Shown here piece after piece: positions 9,996 through 63,200 of a DNA stretch of 64,000 nt (its first letter is position 1; every line of letters begins with the position of its first letter). The translations under genes were made by a program, and so were the position numbers. Under the pieces are notes generated by a model, which did no database searches, was not told where the DNA came from, and saw nothing but the letters and a program-made list of their open reading frames with translations. The stretch is from contig SSNP01000151.1 of the NCBI GenBank assembly GCA_006937955.1, positions 904,856 through 968,855 of the forward strand, read 5' to 3'. This DNA is from Pachypanchax playfairii. Its lineage: Eukaryota; Chordata; Actinopteri; Cyprinodontiformes; Aplocheilidae.

Positions 9996-11640
9996 ACATT
10001 TTCTTTTCTGCTACAGTTGTGTCTCCTGTCACCTCCTCAGTGGTACCGTCTCCAAACCAGACAACATAACGGGTAAAGCATTAAAGAAATAATAAAAGAG
10101 GTTAAATTATATAAAGGAATAAAAGAAATGGAGGATATCTCTGAATATCACACTGTAAAAGCACAGAACTACCTCATTCCTGCTGAAAAGTGTTTGTGAT
10201 CTGAAACCTGAATTTTTGCTGATTTGGGATTTTGCCTTTTGGTTTGAAGCAGCCGTCACACCTGAGGTTCATTCTCAGAAATCAAGTGATTACATATTAG
10301 TGTTTGAGATTATTTGAGATTTCAAAATAATAATTTTTTTTAGAATTTTTTTGTATTTATATTAACCTTCTCCTGTTGGTCTTTTCCGCACTGTTTTCCT
10401 GATGTGAGTCCTCTGTCACTCATGTGAAAGGAAGTTAATACTAACAACTGAGAAAGAAATCCTACAATGAAGTAACCCCGAGTTCTTCATTGGCTCATGC
10501 TCAATCAGAAATTTTGATGTTCAACCAGGAGAGGAAACAATCAAACTCAGCTGCATCACATCTGTGAAAGAGGCTTGTTAGCTCTCCACCTTCACACCTA
10601 GCTGCCTCCCAGACTCACCTGCGCTTCTCTCCCCCCACCTTCCTCTGGGTCCTTGGTTTAACTCCTCTGATTATGCAAACAAGACAAAAGTAAGCAAACA
10701 TTTTCTATAATCTCCTGTCATATTATTCAGAACTCACCTCTTCTCTCTTCTACAGATCTTGTGATTCCTGCAGAACTGCCTGCCTGTTGTTTAAAATAAA
10801 ACCATTTTACAATTTTCCAGTTGTCGGAGACTTAAAAAAGTCCTTGTAAGCTGTTTGCACTGATTGCCGATCATGCTTCAACTGAATCGTCCTCGGTCAG
10901 AAGGAAAGACTCCCCCTAGTAATGTAATTCAAATAGTTTTAAAATAGTAGATGGAATAATCAGGGATCAACAGCATTGCTATAATGGTAACATATTTTGA
11001 AATGTACTTTGTATTGTACTTAAAACTCATTTTAAAAGAGATACAATATCATTTTATGGTTCCATTATGAGGGTCACTCGACAAGTTCCGTGCTTATTTT
11101 ACATGTTAAATGTAATCTAAGAAGAAGGAAACGCAAATGTTGCTTTTATACCGAGTCAACAGAATAGTGTTGAATTAATTTGTCCGCTAGATGGCGACAT
11201 TCCTCCGCCTACACAAGCTGCAACGGTATGAAAGATTAAGTGAAGAGAAACATCGCAACAACTTGATGGGTAGTTTGAATTGAACTTGTTTGTGGTAACT
11301 TATCCTATAAATCCTTAATTGTATATTCAGTCATTAAAAAAAAGTTTTTGAAAAAATATAATAAATCCTTAGAATGTAGAAGAGCTTGAAATTGTCTCAT
11401 GATAAACAAACCATTAAATAAACAAATAAATAAATAAACGCACATGTGTCAGGCACACACTTTCTGAAAATGTTAAATAGTTGTAATAATCGAAGAGGAC
11501 GCTGTAGTCTGAGACACTCCCAGCAAGGACCCGGATGTGAAGTCTTTCTACCTCTCTAGCGCTATCATGACGGTGACTGAAAGAACTACATTTCCATGAC
11601 GACACTGGGAGGGTTTTTAAAGTAACAAGGTGGGGCTTTA
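9996..11640. other. intergenic DNA upstream of stk10
   Basis: Mostly AT-rich spacer. At 11065-11090 GAGGGTCACTCGACAAGTTCC resembles one end of a mariner-type element, but no matching second end or transposase was found. No other gene is visible. Confidence 0.4.
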
Positions 11641-12024
11641 TCGCTCAGTTTGAATCAACAAGTTGCTCAGAAACACTTAGAGGCTGAAACTTCATCCGTC
11701 TGTCCACAGCGGCAGGTGGTCACCGCGCAGCGCGTCCTGCACGGTCAAGCGCAGCTCCTAAAGCGGATTATGTCATGATTTCAACTTAGAACTACCAGAG
11801 TTGGAGTTTAACATGAATGGAGTAGAGTAACTTATTTAACCTGCTCAGTTCTTCTTCTTAAGGAGGCGGAAAGTAAAGATAAGACTTTTTACTGCCTGCG
11901 CGTCTCTGCGTGCGTAAAGGTGTCTCCTTAAAGAGATCCAAACGGGCTGATCCGTTTTCATTTTAAGTTCATTTTAATCTTTTATTCTTGTTTTGGTGTG
12001 ATAGAAGTTTACTCAGTGTAAATC
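11641..12024 (+). promoter_or_regulatory. stk10 promoter / 5'UTR region
   Basis: The 380 bases before the stk10 start codon are locally richer in CpG (for example GGTCACCGCGCAGCGCGTCC and TGCCTGCGCGTCTCTGCGTG) than the surrounding DNA, as expected for a housekeeping-type kinase promoter. No TATA box at a fixed distance is clear, so the transcription start is not placed. Confidence 0.4.
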
Positions 12025-53944
<41,920 letters not shown>

Positions 53945-53986
53945 ACTCAAAACCTTGTGTGATGTTGCACAACATCTGCTGCCCAC

Positions 53987-54010
53987 AACACACACACACA
54001 CACACACACA
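53987..54010. repeat. (CA)n microsatellite
   Basis: Twelve CA units, 43 bases past the stk10 stop codon. Confidence 0.9.
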
Positions 54011-55380
54011 AAGAAGTGTGTGTTCCAGATGCCTGCTGTCTCAGTTATCAGTTGTATTCTTGGTAATAACTGAATAACTATCCTTTTATTGGATTTCTAT
54101 ATTATTTCCGTGAATGTTTATGTTTTAACTCAGCAGGATTGCTAATTTTCTGCATTTATATATATTGTTTTCTAGTTAAGTCTGCTTTTCCCCCCCGTGC
54201 TTCTTAATTATGAGAATGCAACTAGCTGTTTAGATGAGTAGAAAATTCCAGATCTATTTTTTATGTATATTTTAGGAAAGTAAAACCTCACTGTTGAGTG
54301 GGAATGATGTTGTCCAAAGTGCTCAGCCAGGGGATTTTTGGTACGACTGGAAGGAATGGAATGAGTACTGGTAGACCAGCAATTAAGCACTTTTTGTTTA
54401 CTGCAGACATGATTTACTGACTCTCTGCTCTCATTCCTCTCTGCTTGGTTTGACTCATTTTATGCTTCAGCTCTGATGCATGTGTCATAACTGCCAAAGT
54501 CTATTTATTTTTACTGGTAAAAAAAAAAAAAATCATTTAGACTAACACTGTGTATTTTAGTTTTAGATTTATATTATCACTGTCAGTAACATTTTTTTAT
54601 GACATGGGCTTTTTTTAATGGGGGTGAGGTTAAAGTCAAAGTTATTAGAATGATTTTTTTTTTTTTAGATTTGTTTCATTGAACAAGGGAAGAATTTTCA
54701 TGTGGATATTTAGGTATTCTTACTGTATATTCAGTCACACTGGATGCAAACTGACAAAGCCAAAGTGAAATACTGTTTTATGTTGTGTGGGTGATTTAAA
54801 TTGATTAAATGTACAATTATACAAGGTGCAGTGAATGAACCGCCTGCTAACAAATGTGCAATAGTACTTTTCTTCATCGCTTAGAGATTTTTTTTTTTTC
54901 TTAAATGTTATTTTCCTTTTGCACTGAGAAGAAATATATTGGAGAGTTGCATCAAAAAACAGGAATTAGCAAACTGTAACGGAGAAACATGATTGGTTCG
55001 AGGTAATTAGGATTTTTCATCACTTGAAAATTATTTTTGCAAATGATTTGTTCTTGGAACGTAACGTTTATCTTTTTAAGGGGTGTGAAACTATCCAGTC
55101 CGCTGTAAGATGCTTCTAGATGTTTAATCTTTGTTGGAAACCTGTTCCCTTAATTTTTTTTTTTTTTTTTTTGAAGAGTTCAGCCTGGAGATTTACACCA
55201 AATTTGGGTTCACTTTCACTTTCTCTGAGAAGTAATTAAGTTAAATGAGGAACATTTCTTTTGTCATGTTTAATGGCTTTATGTCTTCCTCTGTGCCTCA
55301 GTTTACATCATAAAATGTTTTGGAGAGGTTGTGAGCATAAATGAAATTGTATAAGAAGGAACCACTGATGTAAATAACCC

Positions 55381-55386
55381 AATAAA
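55381..55386 (+). terminator. candidate polyadenylation signal for stk10
   Basis: AATAAA about 1.44 kb past the stk10 stop, followed by a T-rich stretch. Confidence 0.4.
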
Positions 55387-55718
55387 CTACAGATTTTCTA
55401 GATTTCAGAGGTTGTGATGCATATTTTTTTAAGGATGTTGAAAAATAGGGGTAAAAAAAGTAGCTGAATTATCATCTTAGAGCAAAAATAACTGAGTCAA
55501 CGTAAAGCCCATATGAAGGATGGGTTTGTATGGGTCTCCTAGTTCCTGCAAAATTTAGAGTTCGTAGACATTTTTGGAGGTGGGGCAGAGTTTCCATTCA
55601 TATTTGTAGGAAGTTGGTACAGCTGCTATTCAATTTGCAAGAACAAATTAAGGCATTGTAGAGAAAATGAGGTGATTTTTGGCCTCGTGCTGGTCATAAA
55701 GATTTATGTTCTTTGTAG

Positions 55719-55781
55719 GGGTGCCTTGACACCTGTCTACTTACAGCTAAAAGCAGACTGGAGGAAGGTGTCAAGGCACCC
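55719..55781. repeat. 16-bp perfect inverted repeat (hairpin)
   Basis: GGGTGCCTTGACACCT (55719-55734) and its exact inverse AGGTGTCAAGGCACCC (55766-55781) are separated by 31 bases. It lies between the 3' ends of stk10 and sh3pxd2b. It could be a transposon terminus pair or a structured RNA; there is not enough to decide. Confidence 0.6.
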
Positions 55782-55941
55782 ACACGTGCATCTCACAGGT
55801 AGTTTGAGTTGTTATTACTAATATCCTATGTTTTTTGGTATATTTAATTGAGAAATATAAATGCAGTGGATTCCAAACGTGTTGATCATCACATCTGCTT
55901 GGAAATTTGTGGAAAAGTTTGTAATTTTCAAGATGACAGTA

Positions 55942-56060
55942 ATGCAGAGACTCCAGCTGCACCTTCTGCAGCTGCAGCATAAAGAAGAAGATCTTGCAGT
56001 TGTAGCTGCAGCTTTCATTCTGAAGCGGCTGGAGGACCTGGAAAAAAAAGACACTGACGC
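55942..56060 (+). pseudogene. possible PIF/Harbinger nuclease N-terminal relic
   Basis: The frame reads MQRLQLHLLQLQHKEEDLAV then VAAAFILKRLEDLEKK. This resembles the Leu/Gln/Glu-rich opening of HARBI1-type ORFs in fish Harbinger elements. The conserved nuclease part is absent, and the following sequence does not continue the family. Inferred from composition and a short motif only. Confidence 0.35.
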
Positions 56061-56539
56061 TGGTAGGTACAGCTCTGGCTACAGAGGTGGCACCTCTGCA
56101 GCCAGAGACTCTGTTCAATGACCTGAACCTCCAGTCAGAAGCTGACGACATGGCGTATCTCCAGGTGACCGTAACACCTTTTACAGAGATATTGCTTGTT
56201 GCTCCACTTGTCATGGAGGGTGAGAAGTATAATTTTCTGGAAACAGTATTTCATTGGTTAAAATGTACCTTTTAAAATGAAAATAATGCTAAATTCAGAA
56301 GCTGTTTTCTCCTCGAAAACCTTGCACAAAAGGAGGATTCTTACAGCGTGTGTACAGCTTTTATATATAACAGTACTTATAAAAAAAATCTAGGAACGTG
56401 TTTTGAGGCATTTAACCAGAGGCCCTACACAGAAGCTTAAAGCATGACCTTAAGCAGACAAAGTCTTTCATAGGATTACAAACCACTTGACATTACATGA
56501 TCTATCAATTGCTCCACCAAGGCCTGATTCATGATTCTA

Positions 56540-56625
56540 AATGAACTCAGACAATGTTTTTGGTATGTGGGAGGAAACAATGCATGCCCAGGGAGAAGAT
56601 GCAAACTCCAGACAGGCATTAAGTG
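56540..56625 (+). repeat. interspersed repeat 'A', short fragment
   Basis: GTGGGAGGAAACAATGCATG followed by CAGGGAGAAGATGCAAACTC matches the middle of repeat A (GGAGAAAACCC...GGGAGAACATGCAAACTCC). It is heavily diverged. Confidence 0.45.
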
Positions 56626-56879
56626 ATGGTTTATTTTTAACCCAACCACAATCAGTTCAGTACCTCATATTTTAGTGGTGTTAACAAGACACTGAACAGC
56701 AAAATATTTGTTTGGCAAATAGAAATAAAAGGAATAATATTTCTATCACCCCTTAGTTATACGAAATGTGTTATTTTTATGTTCAAATGATCCACAATCC
56801 TATTAAACAGGAAGCTTTCTTAAAAAAGGAAATTTAGCAGAGAAAACACAGATTCAGACACGGTAAAACATCTTTAATG

Positions 56880-58707
56880 AAAAAATTTGAAAATTTTATT
56901 GACTAAAAGCAAAAGCAGACTCTGTAATGCAAAGTACAAGACAAAAAGTAAACAATTACAATACTGAAATGAAACCATCTACCCATATAATTGTCCTGCC
57001 AATTAGTCACATATTCTCATTTATGTATTTAAAAAAATGGCTTGAAAATGGTAGAACATTAAAGCAACTAAAAGCAGAACTGATTCAGTGTTACAGCTTT
57101 TAGCCTTGTCTACTTACTTTTTTTTTTCCTTCAAACTGAGCAAACTTTGGGCTACTTGATAGAAAATGAGCAACCAGTTGCTTGACCAAATGTTAAGTCA
57201 ACTTGCTATGGTAAACTAATATCAATTAATCAATTTCCTTAAAGGTATAGCGGAGGATTTTTCTAAATTTCAGTTAAGAACTGCCCTCAACACTTTTTGG
57301 AAAAATGCACATGTGCAACACTCTACCTGCCCCTGAGAGGAAACTCCCAGTTATCCGCATGTACACTCTGTTGCTATCAGAGTCACAGAACACGCTCACT
57401 GTAAAACTGAAAATTTGAGCTTTTTCCACAATGTCAGACCTGCCAAGGTGTAAGCGATAATCTATCTTACTCGTACGACAACCTTCCGTAAACATTTCAC
57501 CAGAATGATTGACAGGTAGGTGGACCAATAGATCCACCTGGAAGAAAAGATCCACGGCCATACCTTTACTAAAAGTGTAGATGGGTGACCAGTAACAAGC
57601 AGGTATGACACTACAATAAAAACAATCTGATATAATGTCCATGCTTGAGACCAGTCAAGCATTAATGAAAAAATATTTTTATACAATGGTCTTCACCTTT
57701 TTGAGCACCAAACTTCAGTTAAGAAGAGTCTAAACATTTACAACACTGTAAATCATTGCACAAACCAATGTAAATCTGCAATTCACATTTCACAGATCGA
57801 ATTTCTGGATGTGAGAGAACATGGTACAACTATTTTGACACAGAGCTTCCTAATGCTCTTAGTTTGGATCGTTCAGTCTCATCTTAACTAAGGGTTTTAG
57901 CCGCAACGAAATAAAAAAGGTAACATGGCAAAAGATGGTAAGAAATGAAAATGAACTGCTGCATTCTTCTCTGTCATTTAGCTTGTGCAAACATTTAACT
58001 TGCCTCACCTGAACTACCTAAATGTCTACATCAGCTAAAAAAAAAAGTTACTGATCATTAAAGAAAAATATTGCATTTGCAGAAACCTCAAATTAGCTCT
58101 CTAGAATAGAAGACTGCATCTAAAATAAGTGAAGATATAATGTGAAGTAAATGCTAATGGGACCTAAAAGCCTAAATGTTTTCTGTGTAGCCTTTTACAG
58201 CATTTAGATTTTTTTTTTTCGTTTGTCTTTCTGGTAATGTTAAGAGACTAACAAGATTTCTGCGTAGTAAACCTTTTGATAGATTTCTTGTTCTAAAAAT
58301 GATTCCACTGACTAAGTATACAGCTGCATGTAGATTAATATGTACTTTGCATTTATTTAGAGGCACCGTATCATAAAAGGCATAGGTGTAGATACATTTA
58401 CCATTGCTCCTAGTGACTAGCCTGAGTAATAATACAATGGACACTGGCTGTGATGAACATGTAACCAAGAGCAAGTCAAATTTCTTTAAGGTTTTAGGGG
58501 AAAAATGGTACATAAACATCATACAAAAACAAATAAAAGTCAAGTTATTGCTGGTTCAGTTGGTTGATAAGATATTTTAAACAAGAAGAAACTTAAAAAA
58601 AATACTTCAACAAGGTACCTATAAATAAAACTAGTTTTTTTTTGTTAGTTTCAATTCTTTTAAAAACCGTTTTCTCTAAATAATTTCATTTTTGAGCATT
58701 TGCATAA
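56880..58707 (-). other. probable sh3pxd2b 3'UTR
   Basis: On the minus strand the sequence after the sh3pxd2b stop is AT-rich and non-coding. TTTATT on plus (AATAAA on minus) occurs at 56894-56899, about 1.8 kb past the stop, and is a reasonable polyadenylation signal. Minus-strand frames around 57274-57686 and 58172-58543 show no family resemblance. Confidence 0.45.
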
Positions 58708-60249
58708 CTAAGGTTTCTTGCTCAGGTAGTTTGAGGGGATCCAGCCCTCAACCTCTTCTCCTACATTTTTACAGAACCACCAACCGCTGCTGTTTTTTTC
58801 AAGAACCTCAAACACGGTCCCCACCTTAAAACTAGATGTTTGTTCATCCCCCTCGAAGTCTGCCACAGCTAGATAGAGCTCATCCTTACTTGGATCCTTC
58901 AGTAAAGGAGGAAGCTTGTCTTTGGGAGGTCCTGGCTTCTCGTTCTTCAGCAGGGGTTTGGGAGGAATTGGGACTTTCACTTTGGAGTCTTCTTTCTCTT
59001 TGGCTGGAGGTGGCTGAACAAACCCTTTGGGTTTCGGGGGAGGGGGTCTGCTGAGTTGGGGTGGTCCAGGCTTGGGGGTCTCTTGAGATTCTTTAAGAGG
59101 AAAAGATTTTTGCTCAGTAGGGCTTTGAGGATCAGTTTTCTTTGGAGGAGGAGGTCTTTTTGGAACTGTGGCAAGAGGTCTCTGAGGGGGTTCTTTGTGG
59201 GGCGGCACTGCTGGTTTTGCAGGGGGTAATGATTTATCCAGGTTAAGGCCATTTGTGTGTTTTGTAGAGAGTTTTGGCTCATTTGAGAACTTGCCATTAT
59301 TGATTGAAGAGATATGGATTGGTGAGGAGCTAGAGGGTGAACTTGGGTGGGAACCACTTCCTGCTACTGGGATGTCATTTTGAAGGTTCACCTCAGCTGA
59401 TGAAGATCCCAGATCTGCAGCTTTTGATGGCCTTAATTTGCTTCTCAGGTTGGTGATGTCTACTTTGTTGTCTTCTGCTGGTGGATCTGGTTTGGCACTT
59501 GGGGCAGGTTTTGGTCTAATTACCGGCTTAGGCTTCATAAATGCTGAAGGACCAGCAGTCTCTGGTTTCTCTTCCCTAACTTCTGACTTTGGCTTTGGTG
59601 GCTGTTTGGGTACAGGTTTCAGATTAAACTTCTTTACCTCTTTGACAGAGACCTTGTGGCCACATTCAAGACCCATTTCATTTCGAAGGTGAAGAGCTTT
59701 GCTTTTATCATCTTTCTTGATATCAGGTGGTTTGTCTGGTTTGAAGGGGGATGTCTTAGGTGCAACAAGTGGCACAATCAACCCTGGAGCTGGGGGTTTT
59801 GGAGGCAAGGGTTTGGAATGATCAGATTTTGGTTTCTCTACAGCCTCAGATTCAAAGCTCTTGTTAATAGACTCTCTTCGAGGTGGCAGAGCAGGTTTCT
59901 CCTCCACTGGAGGGGCTGCTGGGGCTGGTGGCAATGGCCCAGAGGCAGCAGAAGTCCCCTTGCTGGCATTAGACCTCCAATCCTTTAACTTAGGACGTGC
60001 ACATGGCTCAGAGCCTGTAGTTGGCTCATCTGGTAAAGGTTTGGACCATGTGTCATCTGTGACTGAAACACTTGAAGAACTACCATCCTCCAGCTTTAGC
60101 TGCTCCATCTCATTGGGTAATGGAGCCAGAAAATTGGGTCGCAAGGCATTACTGGTCTTCTTGTACTTATCAATAAATGTGGCGGGTGCCCAACCTTCTG
60201 TGTCATCTATTTGGATATACCACCAACCACTTGCATTCTTCTCAATCAC
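58708..60249 (-). CDS. sh3pxd2b: sh3pxd2b last exon
   Basis: A 514-codon exon (stop included) that opens VIEKNASGWWYIQI (second half of SH3-3), runs through the proline-rich linker, and closes with SH3-4 and the terminal KKP. Acceptor (minus) TACAAG|GTG. SH3-4 has a shorter n-Src/distal segment (KNVGEEVEGW) than the mammalian VLSGAPSWEGW. Confidence 0.95.
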   Translation of the reverse strand: MIEKNASGWWYIQIDDTEGWAPATFIDKYKKTSNALRPNFLAPLPNEMEQLKLEDGSSSSVSVTDDTWSKPLPDEPTTGSEPCARPKLKDWRSNASKGTSAASGPLPPAPAAPPVEEKPALPPRRESINKSFESEAVEKPKSDHSKPLPPKPPAPGLIVPLVAPKTSPFKPDKPPDIKKDDKSKALHLRNEMGLECGHKVSVKEVKKFNLKPVPKQPPKPKSEVREEKPETAGPSAFMKPKPVIRPKPAPSAKPDPPAEDNKVDITNLRSKLRPSKAADLGSSSAEVNLQNDIPVAGSGSHPSSPSSSSPIHISSINNGKFSNEPKLSTKHTNGLNLDKSLPPAKPAVPPHKEPPQRPLATVPKRPPPPKKTDPQSPTEQKSFPLKESQETPKPGPPQLSRPPPPKPKGFVQPPPAKEKEDSKVKVPIPPKPLLKNEKPGPPKDKLPPLLKDPSKDELYLAVADFEGDEQTSSFKVGTVFEVLEKNSSGWWFCKNVGEEVEGWIPSNYLSKKP

Positions 60250-63200
60250 CTTGTATGAAAAAAGTAATTCAGCTGAGTTTTTCAGTAGATATAAACAAAC
60301 TTAGATCAAAGTTTAACTTGGGTTTAACAGACTTACCTCAACTTTAATACCAGCCTGGAAGCTAATGCCATCTGGGATAATGGTTTGAAAGTCGGCTATA
60401 GTGTAATATTCTTCCTCAACTTGAGGAGGAATGGGTGGCTTGGGTAAGTTTGCACGACGTGGCTGCAGATAAGGAAATTACATAGATGTGAAGTTGTTTA
60501 AAAAAGCCAAAGACATTTTTTAATCAACCTTGAAGACACAGCACTGCATAACATCTTACAATGGTAAGGTCTCTGCGGGGTGGAGGTCTGTGTCTCAATC
60601 CAAACTCTGTGGAGAGAAAAATGTGTTGGAAGTAGTTTGGGTCAAAAATTCAAACTATAAACTGATAATTTTGTGTAATTAAATTCACATTTCATGTTTT
60701 ATGAATAGGCATGTTTTATGAATAGGAAACCATATCACAAGATGAATCTTTTAGTTGAATTCCTACTTTTGTTATCAGAGAAAATGGAGAGTCTATTTTC
60801 TTTCTGGCTGTTGTCACGGTTCTCCCTTGCTGCATTATTTTGCTGGTTCTGTTTGGAAAATGCTTCCAGGTCATTTGTGCTGGCATGAGCAGGAGCACCC
60901 ACTGACTGCCTTGGGTTTGGAATATCTGCCTTCTTCAGGTAGGAGGCTGGGGCCCAACCCTCAGAGCCCTGATACCTGGATGGAGGTTTTAAAAACACAA
61001 AAATCATGTTAAAAGTAACCAGAAGTCCGTATAAGGATGTCAACATGTTGATAATGGATTTATTTTTCATGACAACACAATGAATGTGAATAAAAAAATT
61101 TTATTGATTTTATTATTTGAAAATGGTTAAAAATGTTGAGTCATTTAAATATTAATACGAGCAGGACATTCAACAAGATCAATTTTAAAATGTTGCATCT
61201 GCAAAGTTTTTGATTTCAGAATCAGGTTAAAATACATCTAAAGCTAAAAACAAAAATCACCAGAACAAATCATAAACTAACAAGTACAGAAAACCCACTG
61301 ACTAATAATTCAAGAGACAACGAAACAGGAAACCAAACTCTTCCAAAAGAAAGATCATAGGAGAACCTGGTAAAACCCTTAGGGAAAAAAACACCGCAGC
61401 CTATCAACCCTGACACCACCTTACCCCCATTGCAAACACCATACTATTGTCTCATACAAGTTTACATTTTGTTCAAGTTGGGGGAGAGTGTGTCAGTACA
61501 AGATAAGTAGAAAAACAATTCCAGTTATCCTTGTGTTAATGAGTTGTTCTTTTTTTATTTATTTTTCTGTTGAGATATTTAGGCACAATTGCTAACTAGT
61601 TTTATGGTTTCCTGCAAAGCAAATCCAAGTAAGCTGTCAGCTGCGAAAATAGCTAGTCATTAAAAGTTGTGAAAACCTCGACAATTGGAGCAGTGTTCCA
61701 TCTTTTTTATGTGTGTTGTGTTCCTCTTAATTTTCAATGGTTCCGTTTCATTGTACGTTAATAATATATTACTGTAGGGGTCTGGTTTTTAACTAGTGGA
61801 TAAAGGTGGTTTGACATGCTCTTTTACACGTTTTGGACATTAGCCTCAATAAAAAATGCAGTTCAACTTTTCATAACATTTTTGTACAACTGCTACAGTC
61901 TGAGTGTTTCAGACTCCAAAAAAAGAAAAAAAAGAATGTCTTTCAAATCTGTAATTCTTTACTCTGTGTTCTTTGTTGGGTGTTTATTCTCACGTAATTC
62001 AACTTATAATAATGTTAAAAATAATAATGTTGAATAGCACAGACTTGTACTGCTAACTGTTTTGAGGAGTCTAAAATCTTTTCTTCAATAGTACTAGTTT
62101 TACTTTACTAGGCTTGTCATTTCATTGTTTTTTAGAGAAATGGCATAAAGCAGTCGAGGGCTAATATATACGATAGAAGACGCACTTTTGTGATAGTAAC
62201 TAGCCATGTATTATGGATATGAATTACCTGATCTTCCACCAGCCTTCCAAGTTCTTCTGAATGACCTCAACAATCATGCCTCTCTCCAAATCAATCTCAT
62301 CCTGATCCCTGGCCGAGTAGGGGTAAATCACAGAGTACTTCTCTTCTATAGGTGGAACAAAAACACACAGATATAAGAACACAAAGTCTGTTTACATGTT
62401 ATAAGGGTAAAAGCTGGGGGCATATAACACTTAAAATAGGATACAAATGTTCTTAAATTTTTTAAAGTGGCATTGCAATCTGTGATTATAAAGGAGCATT
62501 TCATATTGTTAAAATCAAAATTTCAACAGCAATGAGAACTCCCAGAGATTCTCGGCCTTGACCCTCTCCTCAGGTTCTGGGGTGAGACTGTAGATGCCAA
62601 AGACATAAATTGGTTGTACAGTATAAAACTTAATAAGGCAAGGCGTGAGCAGCATCTTTTTGTAATGAAAAGAAACAAATGCAAAACATACAAAACACAC
62701 AAACATCTTCTACAAATGCTAACTGTAAGCAGTAAGTACTACTAGGTACAGTTTCAGAAACAAGATTCATGCTGTTGTATTGATTCATGCTAACAAGATT
62801 CATGCTATTGTATATACCACAAACAATTAAAGGGAAGGTAACATGATATAGTAATCAGAAAAAATACAGAAAAACTGAATAACCATGTATGGAAGCAATG
62901 ATGGCAAAAAGTTTGGATGCAAAGGTTAAATAAATGCACAATTAGCTCAATTTCAGCACCCCCTGGGTGATGTCATCAGGAGAACTGTGGTGCAGTTTAC
63001 CAGGATTTACCACTGTTACAGAAATGGTAAGGCACTCGCCCTGAGAACATGAATAGATTTTTGCAGACTGCCAATCTACCCTGGGAGACGCAGCACTGTC
63101 ACGGTGTGCTGGAATGATCCACACATCTGTCTATGTCCTTCTCCTCGTAATAATCGCTCCACTCATTTTTGCGCCGAGTTAAGACATGTTTTTCAAAAAT

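Larger units (their letters stand above)
53945..55400 (+). other. probable stk10 3'UTR
   Basis: AT-rich sequence follows the stop, with a CA microsatellite (53987-54010). AATAAA at 55381-55386 is the best polyadenylation signal in the interval. The exact 3' end is not fixed by sequence. Confidence 0.5.

Noticed and set aside
58836..60304. Several plus-strand and alternative minus-strand frames
   Set aside because: They are shadows of the long sh3pxd2b last exon.
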